DNA from: Acheta domesticus | Taxonomy: Eukaryota; Arthropoda; Insecta; Orthoptera; Gryllidae | Reading direction: 5' to 3' | Assembly: GCA_031308135.1 (NCBI GenBank) | Contig: JAHLJT010009419.1 | Location: 182,730,856 to 182,794,855 of the forward strand | Length of the DNA: 64,000 bases | In this document: positions 46,401 through 58,215 of the stretch, one piece after another | How the letters are laid out: each line of letters starts with the position of its first letter | Numbering within the stretch: the stretch's first letter is position 1 | Notes under the pieces: generated by a model | Seen by the model: only the letters and a program-made list of their open reading frames with translations | What the model was told of the DNA's origin: nothing | Databases searched by the model: none | Position numbers and translations under genes: made by a program

Positions 46401-46739
46401 AAATTGAAAATATTATTGAACAATTTATAGAAATTTTATTGTGGAAAGAAGTCTCTCTCTTCAATATTGTAGTTGTAGGAAAACGCCGAAAAAAATTGAA
46501 CTTCTGCATTTCTCGAAAAATCGGTGATTTCTACAAAAATTACTGCAAAAGTATCGTATCACGGATTTTACGATCCAACATTTGACATCGTATCGTTCAG
46601 GTTATTCCCATACATTTCCTTCTATTCTAGAGTGGGTAAATATAAAAATTGAAATAACCCGAAGTAAAGTTCTCTAAACACTGTAAAGGTAATGCAATAT
46701 TTGATACTCCACAAGCTGCGTGTTACTCCATCTGAACAT
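43403..46739. other. Long AT-rich non-coding stretch
   Basis: No recognised element. A 107-codon minus-strand frame (44041-44364) shows no known domain. Sequence around 46150-46520 shares weak similarity (TTGTAGTT..GGAAAA..GCCGAAAA) with 54710-54770, suggesting an old diverged repeat. Confidence 0.4.
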
Positions 46740-47070
46740 CCTGCCCGTCTGGGCGGCTCCTTAGATCGTTTCCTCCCCCTCCCTCCCAGTCCCCCGCCAG
46801 GGCAGCACAGGGCGTCGCTATCGATGTCGGAAGCGGCCGGGAGCCGCTGTGCGCTGCGTGCATGTTGTTAACCGTCATTCTCCAAGGGTCGGATGCTCGT
46901 TCGTTTTACGGCCTCAATCGCCGTGCCACTCACAGCCCCATAATTCTCCTTCCGAGATGTCGCAAATCACGGACGACGCACACCGCGGAATCGCAGCCCG
47001 CTGCTGTTGGTGCATCTCTTGCCCCGCGGACGTGGTCAAATACACTTCCTTAATGTGGAGGCGGCGGCTT
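46740..47070. other. GC-rich island 16 (moderate)
   Basis: Moderately GC-rich and complex rather than repetitive. A 126-codon frame at 46849-47229 extends beyond it and is Cys/Ser-rich without a known domain; not called a gene. Confidence 0.4.
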
Positions 47071-47741
47071 TTTAATGAGACGTTTCTAGGAGCTCTTTCT
47101 TCTTGTAACGTGGTTGGGTTTTCTTTGGCATTATGTGACACTTGGTTCACATTTCAAACTCTTCATTATTTCCCAAACATGAAAGAGTGCCGCTCTGCTA
47201 TTTATAATCAGTTATACGCTCCGAAATAGAGTATGATGGATACTCTGTAATGAGTTGGAAGTTACATAACGAACTAGAAAATATTGCTCTACACTGCATC
47301 TAAGCACGAGGAGAAACAACTATGAGCACTAGGCGAATGTTATTAAGAGAGCTGCATGCATCTAATCCCAAATATTAGTAAAAACAATGTGCAGTTCAAG
47401 GTGCCATGATTATTTTAATAATCGCAGCAAAATTATTATAAGAGAAGTATTATAAAGGATAGAAAGTCTTTTGTAAACAAAATGTAATTATGCAATCAAC
47501 TTTTAACAATAGGAATTGGAAAATATTAAGTGGAAAACACCAAATGAGAATTTTTTCTAAAATTGGAATCATATCTGAAGAGTCTCGACGTGATTCATGT
47601 TATAAGTGCCAATGCTGTACTTGGCAGCCAGGTGTAGACATATGTTACTGTGACAAACCTCTTACTTTTGCATTTTATTCTATCAACAGTCGCATTTGCA
47701 TTTCATTATTTATTTAATCGGCATATATATCACCCTTCATC
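47071..47741. other. AT-rich non-coding stretch
   Basis: No recognised features. Confidence 0.45.
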
Positions 47742-47745
47742 ACTT

Positions 47746-47991
47746 CTGTGGTCACGGAGTAAAAGTTCTTAAGTCAATTTTTGGCGAAATTGAGTTAAGT
47801 ACTGAAACTACAACTTAAGTATCTATATTTTATTTTAGTAAAACGACCGAATTCAAATGTTGCCTCCTTAACTAGAAAAAAGCGTTGGGAAATATTGTTA
47901 AGCGTAGGACAAAGTATTGGCTCAATAACCTAAGCCTTGTTTTCTCCAAACTAAGATTTTTTACTTAAAAACGTTTACCCCATGGCCACAG
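47746..47991. mobile_element. MITE with CTGTGG tips and 4-bp duplication, copy 2
   Basis: Tips CTGTGGTCACGGAG and, from the right, CTGTGGCCATGGGG; inverted repeats extend through AAAGTTCTTAAGTCAA. ACTT flanks both ends (47742-47745 and 47992-47995). Same family as 29167-29413, including the internal AAATGTTGCCTCCTTA. Confidence 0.85.
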
Positions 47992-48149
47992 ACTTTATCA
48001 CTTCCCCATCGCCATCGTGATGCTCGCTTAACCCACTTAAGTATTGAAGTCTACAGAAAGGAAATGTGATCGTATCCAAATAATTAGTATTTTGGGAGGA
48101 AATGGTAGTCTTTCTTCCGAGCTTAATAAAGTCGATATTCTTGAGCGTC

Positions 48150-48531
48150 GGCGTCGTGGAACTGCCGCGCTCCCTCATCCCTACCCGCTCCTTCTCCCGT
48201 CCCCGTCCCCGTGCCCGCCGCCCTGTTGGCCCGTGTGACACGGAGGCGTGTTCGCGCTGTTGGCGGTTGGGCTCCAGCCATCTCCGCTCCCCTCGCATTG
48301 TGCGTCCTGCATTAACTCCGCGGCGGCGGGGGGCGGCGGGGGTGAAGAGGCGCGGCCGGAGGGGGCGATCAACGCGCCCTCTCGCGCTGTCTTCGCGAGC
48401 GCCCTCTGGCCCGGGCGCGCTCTCAGCCGCAGCCCTTCCGTCCCGCGCCCGCACAAAACAAGTCATTACGCCCCGCGCGGGGAACGCGAGTGGCGGCGGC
48501 GGTGGTGGCGGCAGCGGTGGTGGCGGCGGCG

Positions 48532-48562
<31 letters not shown>

Positions 48563-49015
48563 TGGCGGCGGCGGCGGCGGTGGCGGGGCGGAGGAGACGG
48601 GGCGGTGCGGCGGCGGCGACGATGCGGCGAGGCGGTGGAGGCGGCGGCGGGTCGGTGGAGGAGGCGGCGGCACGATGGCGGAGGCGGCGGGACGATGGCG
48701 GAGGCGGCGAGACGATGGCGGAGGTGGCGGGGCGGCGGGGGGCGGGCGTTGGGGTGGCGGTGGCAGCGGCGTCGGCGGCGGGGCGGTGACGGGAGGAACG
48801 TCGGCGGCGGTGACGGCGGCGGCGGGGTGGTGGCGGGGACGAGATGGCGGCGGCGATGGCGGCGGGGCGGTGGCGGCGAGGCGGTGGTGGTGGCGGCGGC
48901 GGTGGCGGGGCGGCGGTGGCGGGGCGGCGGTGGCGGTGGTGGCGGGGATACGGTGGCAGTGGCGGCAGCGGCGGGGCGGTGGCGGAGACAGTGGCGGCGG
49001 CAGCTTACTGCACAT
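48150..49015. other. GC-rich island 17 with a GGC/GGT-rich tract
   Basis: The left half is ordinary CpG-rich sequence with the islet GCATTAACTCCGCGG at 48307. From about 48490 to 49005 the plus strand is an imperfect GGCGGC/GGTGGC/GGAGGC trinucleotide-rich array. It yields long Gly/Ala/Arg or Pro/His/Arg frames in every reading. These are simple-repeat artefacts, not genes. Confidence 0.7.
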
Positions 49016-50685
49016 GGCAACACTAAGTCTTCAATTTTACTTTATTAGCTGAAAGACCTTAAGTTCAGGACATCAGCTCTTTTAAGAAAATGAGAAAATC
49101 ACATGTAGATTGTTGTTGTATCTACGAAGAATTAAAGATAAAAAATCATCTGATCTGAAACTTGGCCCAGAAGGACTGTAGCTGCAGAACTGGCTATTCA
49201 CTACAAAAAAGTAACAAAATAAAGTACTCTACAGATTGACGTGCCTGATGCAAGTGTTGGAAAAACAACACTAGTGTCTATTGTCACTGATTATATGCAG
49301 AATCAATCCTTGCCGAAAATAGTTCAGCTAGAGTTCTTTTATCTGAGACTGTTAACTGTCAACATATTTTGCATTCACGATACAAAGACTAAAAAACCCG
49401 TAGACTAAATATTTAACTACCTCGAAGGGCAGGCAAGAAAAGATCCTGATGAGGTGTGTTCTTTCCTCTTACATCTTTTTCTCACTGTTTCGACATAGTT
49501 TGATAAACTTCACTTATTTTAAGATAGCTGGGCTGAACAATATCCATTCCATATCAAAATTAATGTTAAGTCTTGTAGTTTTGAAACGATCCAAGAAGTT
49601 TTCTTCTGTCAGACGGTACATCTTTCTGCTACGTGAAAGAGTTTTCTAATATCTAACGAGCACTTAGCAAACAAAATAATTCACAGCACACGACAGTTGA
49701 TTGAAAGAAAGAAATTTACAGCAGTTCTGCTTTTAAATTTCTTGTGGACGAAGTAAATCCATAATTTGTATTAATTTACAATTTTAATAGCTCGTCACAG
49801 AAATACAACGGGAACATTCCAGGGCGTAAAGAGACTGCCATTCAAGAGAAAAGTAGAAAGGTATCTTTTGTTATTAGTACTTTGCGTCATTTTATGGATG
49901 ACCAAAGGTCTCCGCAAATCGTCACAGCTTTGCTATTTATCAATAGAGTGACATCTCACTCCCTTGTCTTACTTCATAATACACTCACGTCAGATCAAAT
50001 AACAAACAAAATTGCCTAACCAGGAGCATGAGTTAGTTTCAAGGAGCAAATAGCTTATGTTATAATTATAGTAATTACGACGTTTATAAAGATTTCTAAC
50101 AGAAGATTTTTAACGTCACCACAAGTGCACACATCCAAATGTAATTCCATCGATGATACGCGCAGACATTTTGTTTTAACAAAAAAATTTTTAAAGTGAG
50201 TAGTTTTTGTTTAAAGATACAAATTCATTACCTCAAAGAAAAACAATTATTTGTTAAAAGAGCTCCTGCCTATCACTTTTAACTACAGCCTATAACTACG
50301 TCTATAACAGTCATTTTTGATTAGATGTTTAAGGACGCTGATGAGAAGTGTGAGTTGTGTTAACAGTTTAATTTTGAAAGAAGAGGACCGTTAAAACATT
50401 GATAGGAAGAATAAAAATCTGTTTTTGATTCTTCTCTAAAATTTTGGGATTTGTTCTTGGATCCTTTTGACAAACAGCTTTGTTCTCGCACCAGCCGAGA
50501 GAAAACCTCCAGCAGGTGAATATGGCAGAAACTTTGGAACTGTGTGTGTAATCCAACTAAAATAGAGTTATTTTAGTTCTGCTTTCAAGGAAGGCCAAGG
50601 CCTCTTTTTCGCTTCATTTTGCAGCAGCCCACGGCACACGTAGAAATAAATTCCAATGAATTAAGAATATTCAATGTCAATGTGT
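49016..50685. other. AT-rich non-coding stretch
   Basis: No recognised features. Confidence 0.45.
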
Positions 50686-50687
50686 AT

Positions 50688-50775
50688 GGCAGAAGTGTCT
50701 AAGAGCGTGTACCAAGTCACAGCTTCCGCCTGAAGCGTCGCAGGTTCCAGTCTCGCCTAGGACGTAGTTGTTTGT
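50688..50775 (+). other. tRNA-like sequence (SINE head or tRNA pseudogene)
   Basis: TGGCAGAAGTGTCTAAGAGCG resembles an A-box region, and GGTTCCAGTCTCGCC about 45 bases later resembles a B box (one mismatch in the GGTTCGA core). I cannot fold a full cloverleaf, and no other copy was found. Probably the head of an old SINE. Confidence 0.35.
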
Positions 50776-52122
50776 AATATTTTGGGTCAACAAGTTTTGT
50801 TTGAAGCGTTTTCCTTGGGAATCGGTACAAAATATTTAAATTTGGGTATAAATTAGTCTTTAATTAGCACAAAATTGTGGTATATTCTTTTTTAATTTAG
50901 TGAAAAGTGGGTGTGGTAACTATACGGACGTTAGAAAAATGGAGATTGTAAAAGGTGCTGAATTTTAAGGTTAGAAAATTAGGAAGGAGGAGAGTCGACC
51001 ACTCACATAATGCACTGTCATCTAGAACCAATAAAAGCCAATGTCCAACATTCTCTGAAACGTGTGAGCTCTCTACAAATGGTAGAGATATTTACGTCAT
51101 GAAGTGCACGTTTAGGCAATATACGAGTTAAATATTACAAGAAGTCGAGATCGTGGTTATAATGAAGTTCTCTATCACTTACAAAACCAAATCAGTAAAT
51201 ATGCAAGTTGTTAAAGCAGATAAATCGTCAATTTATATCGCATTTACTAAAAAATATAAATTAGATAAAAAATCACTACATTGTCAAATTGTAAAAACAG
51301 GATAATGTCCCTTTTAATTCACTGATTCTACTTTACTATACGAAAAATATTACATAAATAATAATAATAATAATAATAATATTCTATTCGTCTTTAGGTA
51401 TTTCAAATATCAAATATGTAAAATGCATGTCTCAATTAATCAAGACATTGAAGAATCTCTATTGAAGTTTCGCTAAAGAGTGTAGTCAAATCAGAGTGTT
51501 GCCTTAAATCGATGAGAACAATCAAATCTGACATATGACAATTTGAGTCCACGATGCTTGAAACAAAATATTCGTCCAGAATTCCAAATGTTTTCGGAAG
51601 AAGTGATGAATTAATGCCAGGCATTGTTAATATCTACCCCGCGGGCAAAATGTAGTGGTAGTTATCTATTGAATGAAGTTGATATATTGAAGTGAAATGA
51701 AACGAATTCACGGACGGAACAATATTGTATTCTTGAATTCACCCGCATCCGCTGGAAAAAAAAACGAATTCTCATTTTCGACCGCTGATGACCTCTCGTC
51801 CAAACTCAATGCTCTGATGGTCGGTGTGGGGGATACGTGAAAAGAGATCCAAATACATCGTTTCCATTTCCGCGGTGTATTCCCAGGGTAATGCAAACAT
51901 GGGTGCAAACGAGCTTTTATAAGCGAGCTCTCCATCCAGGATCCACCACGAGCGCATCAATACGAGCCGCGCATCGATTCACGCGCCTGAAAGGCAGTTG
52001 GCGCTCCGAAGCCACATTGACGCGGAGCGCGCTGCGCCAAGAGTGGTGGGCTCAAGCCCGTTTTATACTTTACCACATGCTGCTATTCGTTCTACTCTGA
52101 CACAAAAAAACTATTCAAAGTA
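50776..52122. other. Non-coding stretch with short (AAT)n
   Basis: A short (AAT)n tract lies at 51358-51380. A moderately GC-rich patch at 51770-52060 has frames on both strands that I do not recognise. No gene is called. Confidence 0.4.
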
Positions 52123-52153
52123 TATTATTATTATTATTATTATTATTATTACT

Positions 52154-52829
52154 CCTCTAAATCACAACTAAAGATGTTATGTGTGGGCTGAATATAAAAT
52201 CTACTCCAGGTTGCAACCAGCTACCTAAGGAGTAGATCTAGGGACTGTCGGTGCCTCTACAATAGTTTCCGCAAAATGTGGGCTGTTCCAAGTAAAGCGA
52301 TTTCTTGCACTTCCCAGTCTTTTGAATTACCGGGGAGTTTAGAAAAGTTCTTACACACATTTTGCGGAACAAATCCCAGAGCTCCGATAACTATCGGGGC
52401 GACCTGTGCTTTTACACCCATCATTCGGCTGATCTCGATTTCCAAACTTTTGTTTTTAAGACGTTTCTCTGCTTCCTTGGTAACGACGTTTTGATCGCAA
52501 GGTACAGCAACATCGACAAGTAGACACGATTTTTTCTCCTAATCCCGGATAACTATATCCGCTTTGTTTGCTGCTATCTTGCGATCAGTTTGAATTTGTT
52601 GGTCGTACAATATCGTACACAATCCAACAGACGTCACCGGTTTCGGTGAGTGTTCGTACCACTTGCGGCATGTGTTCGGAACTTCGAGGGCGGTACAGAT
52701 CTGCCAGTGGAGGTAGTTACACACCCTGTCGTGTCTTTTCAAGTATTCTGTCTTTGCTAGGATTGGACAAGCTGAGACAATATGATTGATGGTTTCTACG
52801 TGTTCCTGACAAATGCGGCATTTATCATC

Positions 52830-52832
<3 letters not shown>
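52154..52832 (-). pseudogene. R2-like LINE C-terminus, copy A (zinc knuckle + nuclease-like)
   Basis: Translation from about 52830 downward gives KCRICQEHVETINHIVSAC, a CCHC knuckle, then YLKRHDRVCNYLHWQIC, RKWYEHSPKPV, ILYDQQIQTDR, KADIVIRD, a TAG stop, KKSCLLVDVAVPCDQNVV, VAPIVIGALGFVPQN and EIALLGTAHILRKLL. This order matches the C-terminal part of a widespread group of LINE proteins in which a CCHC motif and a PD-(D/E)XK-like nuclease follow the reverse transcriptase. The reverse transcriptase itself is absent. The coding end is followed by a 3' UTR and (TAA)n. A stop and frameshifts make it dead. Confidence 0.75.
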
Positions 52833-52895
<63 letters not shown>

Positions 52896-52896
<1 letters not shown>

Positions 52897-53022
52897 CTCT
52901 AAATCACCACTAAAAATGTTATGTGTCGGCTGAATATAAAATCTACTATAAAATCTATTCCAAGCTGAGACAATATGATTGATGGTTTCTACGTGTTCCT
53001 GACAAATGCGGCATTTATCATC

Positions 53023-53068
<46 letters not shown>

Positions 53069-53194
53069 CTCTAAATCACCACTCAAAATGTTATGTGTCG
53101 TCTGGATATAAAATCTACTATAAAATCTACTCCAAGCTGAGACAATATGATTGATGGTTTCTACGTGTTCCTGACAAATGCGGCATTTATCATC

Positions 53195-53236
<42 letters not shown>
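52896..53236 (-). repeat. Two short internally deleted LINE units
   Basis: Units of 172 and 169 bases start at 52896 and 53068. Each joins the 3' UTR (GTTATGTGTCGNCTGNATAT) directly to the zinc-knuckle coding end (GCTGAGACAATATGATTGAT to GCGGCATTTATCATC), then (ATT)n. About 570 bases of the long unit are missing. Both share the same deletion junction, so they arose by duplication of one deleted unit. Confidence 0.85.
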
Positions 53237-53237
<1 letters not shown>

Positions 53238-54120
53238 CTCTAAATCACCACTAAAAATGTTATGTGTCGGCTGAATATAAAATCTACTTAGGTTGCAACC
53301 AGCTACCTAAGGAGCAGATCCGGTTACTGTCAGTGCCTCTACAATACTTTACGCAAAATGTGGGCTGTTCCAAATAAAGCAATTTCTTGCACTTCCCAGT
53401 CTTTTGAATTACCTGGGAGTTTAGACAAGTTCTTACACAAATTTTGCGGAACAATCCCAGAGCTCCGATAACTATCGGGACTACCTGTGCTTTTACACCC
53501 ATCATTCGGCTGATCTCGATTTCCGAACTTTTGTTTTTAAGACGTTTCTCTGCCTCCTTGGTAACGACGTTTTGATCGCAAGGTACAGCAACATCGACAA
53601 GTAGACACGATTTTTCTCCTAATCCCGGATAACTATATCCGCTTTGTTTGCTGCTATCGTGCGATCAGTTTGAATTTGTTGGTCGTACAATATCGTACAC
53701 AATCCAACAGACGTCACCGGTTTCGGTGAGAGTTCGTACCACTTGGGGCATGTGTTCGGAACTTCGAGGGCGGTACAGATCTGCCAGTGGAGGTAGCTAC
53801 ACACCCTGTCGTGTCTTTTCAAATATTCGGTCTTTGCTAGAATTGGACAAGCTGAGACAATATGATCAATGGTTTCTACGTGTTCCTGACAAATGCGGCC
53901 TTTATCATCTTGGGAAATTTTGAGAACCGCTTTATCATAATGTCATGTTCTCAAGGCCTGATCTTGGGCAGCTATTACAAGTGCTTCCGATTCTGGCTTC
54001 ATTCTTCCCCTTTTAAGCCACATAAATGATTGATCTTTATTGATCTGCACCTTGTCCATTCTTTTTTAGGTATTGTCCGTGGAGTGGTTTGTCTCTCCAC
54101 GATTTCTTTATCATTTTCTG
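53237..54120 (-). pseudogene. R2-like LINE C-terminus, copy B (longer)
   Basis: Like copy A but extending about 190 bases farther toward the 5' end. It shows KINHLCGLKGEE, then MKPESEALVIAAQDQALRT, a pattern that precedes the zinc knuckle in this LINE group. The knuckle reads GRICQEH, so the first Cys is lost. Then follow KRHDRVCSYLHWQIC, PKWYELSPKPV, KADIVIRD with the same TAG stop as copy A, VVPIVIGALG and a diverged end. The shared stop shows that both copies descend from one already defective unit. Confidence 0.75.
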
Positions 54121-54153
<33 letters not shown>

Positions 54154-54203
54154 CATTTTTATTATTATTATTATTATTGTTATCATTTTTATTATTATTA
54201 TTA

Positions 54204-54261
<58 letters not shown>
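54121..54261. repeat. (ATT)n microsatellite with ATC interruptions
   Basis: About 140 bases of ATT repeats broken by a few ATC/GTT units. The Asn- or Tyr-runs in frames here are artefacts. Confidence 0.95.
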
Positions 54262-54262
<1 letters not shown>

Positions 54263-55269
54263 TGTAAAGGCAGCGAAACATAGCTTCAAGTGATTTGCTG
54301 GGAGAGTTGTTTAGGGCGAACGGAACAAATTGTGTTTTTAATTCTGTCGTAGAAGCTCTGAAAAACGAGAGAAATTACGACCGTTAGAATATTTACACGA
54401 AAGAATAAGTGATCATTGAGTAGACTGTGAAGTTTTACTTGTTCTGTGCGCGGGGAAAAGCAGCTTTTGCACTTATTTTGGTTAATAGGCCTTGGGTCCT
54501 GTAAAACGCGATATTTTTGGGAAACAGCTGTAACGTCTTAGAAATTATTGTTCGTTGCTACATTTCTCGAGTTTAAATCGAATTTTCACGGCATTGAAAT
54601 TCACACGCACTTATGCTTGCTTCCATATGCTGACATAACATGACGTTTATGTCATGTCATAATCCAAGAACATACTATGGAAAACAAATTTAATTTGAAG
54701 GAAAAGACTTTATCTTCAATTTTGTAGTTGGAAAAAGATGCCGAAAAGATTCAAAATGTTGGAATTTTCGAAATTCAGAGTTAACTGTGTAAATCGGACC
54801 TTTTTCACCTTTATAAGCGTATTTCACTCTATTATAACAAGAAATTTAAAGAAAATATTTGGAGACGTTTTAAAGAAAATTTTGAAAATGTCCGGGGGCT
54901 TTATGTAAAGAGCCCCCAAATTCTGAAGAAAGTTTTTCAAAATCGCGGCACCTTACGTGAAACCAGATCGACCGGGGAATATCCAAGTAAGGTTTAGGCG
55001 CTAATATTATTCACAGACTGACGGACGGACAGACGGACTGATGGACGTAAAAAAAACACTTTTTCGGTGTCAGGGGGCCCCAAACCGTTAAAATCTTGAA
55101 ATCAATTTTCCGCAGCTCTATTCTACATATGTTCTCTATTGTACATATACTTTCTCTATTCTACATATGTTGCTCCGTACATACGTATGTATACGGGAAA
55201 GTAAAAAATTATACGTCGTAATGAAATCATCACAGTTGATTTGCATGAGGGTTTCCTTCCAAAAGAAAA
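54262..55269. other. AT-rich non-coding stretch
   Basis: No gene. A short GACGGACGGACAGACGGAC repeat lies at about 55020. Confidence 0.45.
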
Positions 55270-55700
55270 CATTCTTATTTGTATGCCCCGCAATCTGGCT
55301 GCTCCGAGAGCTGTCAAGCCACCCATCTGCATAGCATGTGTGGTGTGAGGCAGCAGTCGATGTCCGCCAGAGCGTCCTCGCCGGCCGATGCTATCGCCGG
55401 GACAGAAAGGGGCGCGCATGCCCCACGCGTGCACCACACGGCGCGACACCACGCCGCCTAATGCGCCGAGATTCGCCGCGCGATGTCCCGCTGTCCATTT
55501 GCCTCGCGTTTTTCTCTCCCCTCCCCTCGCCTGCCCTCGCTACTCGTCCTTGCCACCCGCATGCTGTCCCCACAGAGCTTTCGCCTGCCCATCCGCCCGC
55601 TCACTTGCTGTCACCCACGCCCACGTGCTGTCGCTCACATACTGTCGCCTGCACATTCGCCCTCGCTCTCGTGCTGTCACCCACGCCCACATCTTCACAT
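55270..55700. other. GC-rich island 18
   Basis: C-rich in its right half, with a roughly 65-bp repeated segment (TGCTGTCACCCACGCCCAC at 55606 and 55671). Frames are low-complexity. Confidence 0.5.
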
Positions 55701-55884
55701 TGCTTGCAGATACACAAACTCGTCCGCTTAATAACTTTTATCATATTAAAACTTCCAAAAAGCTCAAGCAAAGAGGACAAGTCGCATTGTCCAGAATATG
55801 ATCAGGCCACACAAAATTAACCTATCTCTACTTAATTACCAAAATACCCCCTCCAATTTGTGATACGCAAATTTGATGAACGCA

Positions 55885-56240
55885 AATTTAACAATATACC
55901 ACATTATAGAAAACTGCCCTAAATTCAATAATCAAAGAAAATTTACTAATCTAAATAAACCTTTAGATACCTTATTGTATTCGACCAAATATAAGAATCA
56001 ACTAATCAAGTTTTGTGAAAATTGTAACATCTTTAATGACATATGATGATATTGTATAATGAAGTTATGTATTTCATATAATATATGATGCCATACAATG
56101 TTAATTATATGTATATATATATGTTATAACATTTTTGTTAATATAATTATGGATAAAATTATAATTGTAAGACAATGTAGTCGCTAATAACCTTAGTCTT
56201 TGATGCGACTAAAAATAAAGAAATTTAAAGAAACAAACTT
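55885..56240 (+). pseudogene. LINE C-terminal fragment with 3' end
   Basis: An open stretch at 55885-56046 reads IYHIIENCPKFNNQRKF ... LIKFCENCNIFNDI, ending in TGA. The H-x3-C-P-x5-R pattern followed by LIKF-x-NIFN is the usual C-terminus of I/Jockey-type LINE ORF2 proteins. An AT-rich 3' UTR and an A-rich end (AAAAATAAAGAAATTTAAAG near 56210) follow. It is 5'-truncated and unrelated in sequence to the 0-4.7-kb element. Confidence 0.65.
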
Positions 56241-57534
56241 GTCCCCTCCGTCCTTTCCCATGTCTCTCTTAAAGTGTGCACCATTCGTTTCGTGCAACCT
56301 CCAAAACGCTGCCGATCAGACCTTCGGATCACCCTACTCCTGCCTCAATGCAGTTTGACCACAACCCTGTGCGACAGGTCATTCCTGTCATTCATTGCAG
56401 TTCATTTCCTACTTTCCTTGCCTTGTAGCTCGTCCTCTGCGGAGTAATAATGATCCTCCATCATTATTAGTTGATCCCTACATGTATCCATTTGCCCGAA
56501 CGGCCGTCTCTCGTTGTCCTCCACGCCAACCCTTTCCATTCCCACTGAACGTTTTCATTTCTCCTTGAACTCGCTTCCCATCACCCGCATCCCTTCTACT
56601 TTCCTGTTTATTTCCGCTTCTTTCCCATCCCATTCACTTGCACCTTTGTTTTTGTCTTGTTATAGAACTGTTAGTTCCCATGCTTAACCCCTTGTACACT
56701 TTCACCGCCCTTCACAGTTTCTCCTTAGGTAACGCTCTAGCGCATTTCCACGCCCTCTCCTCTCTGTTGCACGTTCATGGCCCTCATTCCGAACGGGATG
56801 CAGCGGCGCGGTAGATTACTTGTTGCCTCTTTCCCTTCTCGTCCTCAATTCCGTCCTTTCTTCACCGTTCTTGCTTGTTTCCACAAGTCATATTGCAGAG
56901 AGCCGCTTTAGTACTGTGAGGCTACTGACAGTCTAGCGCCTGTCAAACGATTAAGATTCTGCGACACGTTCACTGAAGCCAAATACTGGCCGCAATCTGT
57001 CTGGCAGGAGGCACCAATAGAGAGGATTATTTTCGAGTCAAATCTAAAATGTGTTTTCAAAATTAAGTAGTTGTCGCGCAATTAGAGTTAATACATGACA
57101 ATTTACGCAAAAAAACAAAAACAAAAATATTCAGACGGCTCTTATGTTTTCCTTAACCTTTTTGACGATTAGAGCAATGCATCAATTCATGAGATACAAT
57201 CGCTATTTTTACATTTTATTTTTTAAAACAATTTCTATTGAAGTGTTTGGAAAGTTGAACGATCCTTCAACACGTTTCTATAAATCTCAAAAGTTTTCAT
57301 GAGTAAATAAGCTTCCAATAGCGCATTTTTGGAAACGCTCAAACGATTTGTATTCAAAAATGGCTCCAAATTATTTTCTGAAATTTTCGTATAAAAGACG
57401 TTTTTCTCTTCTAAGATATTATGCAAGTCTTTTTAACTAAACTATTAGGGAATTGAAAAATGGAAACAATGTAAAAAATGTAGGTTTTTTTGATAACAGT
57501 ATTTTCAATATAAATTTTACATGAAAGAAAACGA
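56241..57534. other. Non-coding stretch
   Basis: Mixed, C/T-rich to 56900, then AT-rich. No recognised feature. Confidence 0.45.
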
Positions 57535-58215
57535 AAATCGGAACCCGGCAGACGTTGTTCTGCCCTTCATCTCCCTCTTTCTCTTCCCTTTCGCTTTCTC
57601 TCTCTGTCTCTCCCTATCTCTCCGTCTCTCCTTACCTCCGTCCCTCCCTCTCTCTCCGTCTCTCCATCTCTTTCCGTCTCTCTCTCCCTTTCTGTCTCTT
57701 CCTCTCTTTCCTCCCTCTTTCTCTCCGTCTCTCCCTCTCTCTCCTCTCTCTTTCTCTCCGTCTCTCCCTCTCTCTCCGTCTTTCCTTCACTCTTCCCGTC
57801 TCTTTCTCTCCATCTCTCCTCGTCTCACCCTCTCTCTCCCCCATCTCTCTTCCCGTCTCTCTCTTTTATTTCCTCTGTCCGACTTTCTTCTTGTCTCTCT
57901 CCCTGTATCTCTATTTTCTTGCCTCTCTTTCCCCGTCTCTCGGTCTCTGTGTGTCTCTCTCTGTCCCTGTCATTCACATTTAGTTGTAGATTCGGCACGT
58001 CTCTGATCAGCCCTTCGGCCTCAAAATTTTAGTTTTTAATGCCCTGTAACGCTTCGTTTAGGATTTTTTTTAACGATATAGATTAAAAAATCGTACCGTG
58101 TGTAGTGGGTTGTATTTGACATGGATATTTAGTTTTTTTATTCCACAGCGCCACGTTCTTGAGTTATAAATGGTGTAACTAACTCGGCTTTGTTTTATGT
58201 ATATAGATTATATTC
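57535..58215 (+). repeat. Unclassified interspersed repeat with CT-rich tract, copy 2
   Basis: Homologous to 15630-16230 in segment order. The left end has a GGCAGACGTTGTTCTGCC hairpin-like motif at 57548. A long TCTCTCCGTCTCTCC-type tract follows to about 57965, then GGCCTCAAAATTTTAGTTTT and TTTTATGTATATAGATT. Ser/Leu-rich frames in the tract are artefacts. Confidence 0.72.

Larger units (their letters stand above)
52123..54261 (-). repeat. Tandem array of an R2-like LINE 3' end, units separated by (TAA)n
   Basis: Every unit starts (in plus coordinates) with CCTCTAAATCACNACT: at 52154, 52896, 53068 and 53237. Spacings are 742, 172 and 169, then the last long unit. Long units A and B carry the LINE coding end; two short units keep only the 3' UTR and the zinc-knuckle end. 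(ATT)n tracts lie at 52123-52150, 52833-52895, 53027-53067, 53197-53236 and 54121-54261. Read on the minus strand, each unit ends in a (TAA)n tail. Confidence 0.85.

Noticed and set aside
46849..47229. 126-codon plus-strand frame in a moderate GC island
   Set aside because: Cys/Ser-rich without a spaced zinc-binding pattern; a competing antisense frame exists.
47975..49052. Open frames of 266-346 codons rich in Gly/Arg or Pro/His
   Set aside because: Translation of a GGC/GGT simple-sequence tract; open in several frames at once.
53999..54293. Poly-Asn or poly-Tyr/Ile/Leu proteins
   Set aside because: Translation of the (ATT)n microsatellite in different frames.
57521..58006. 161-codon Ser/Leu/Phe-rich frame resembling a membrane protein
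   Set aside because: Direct translation of the CT-rich tract of an interspersed repeat.
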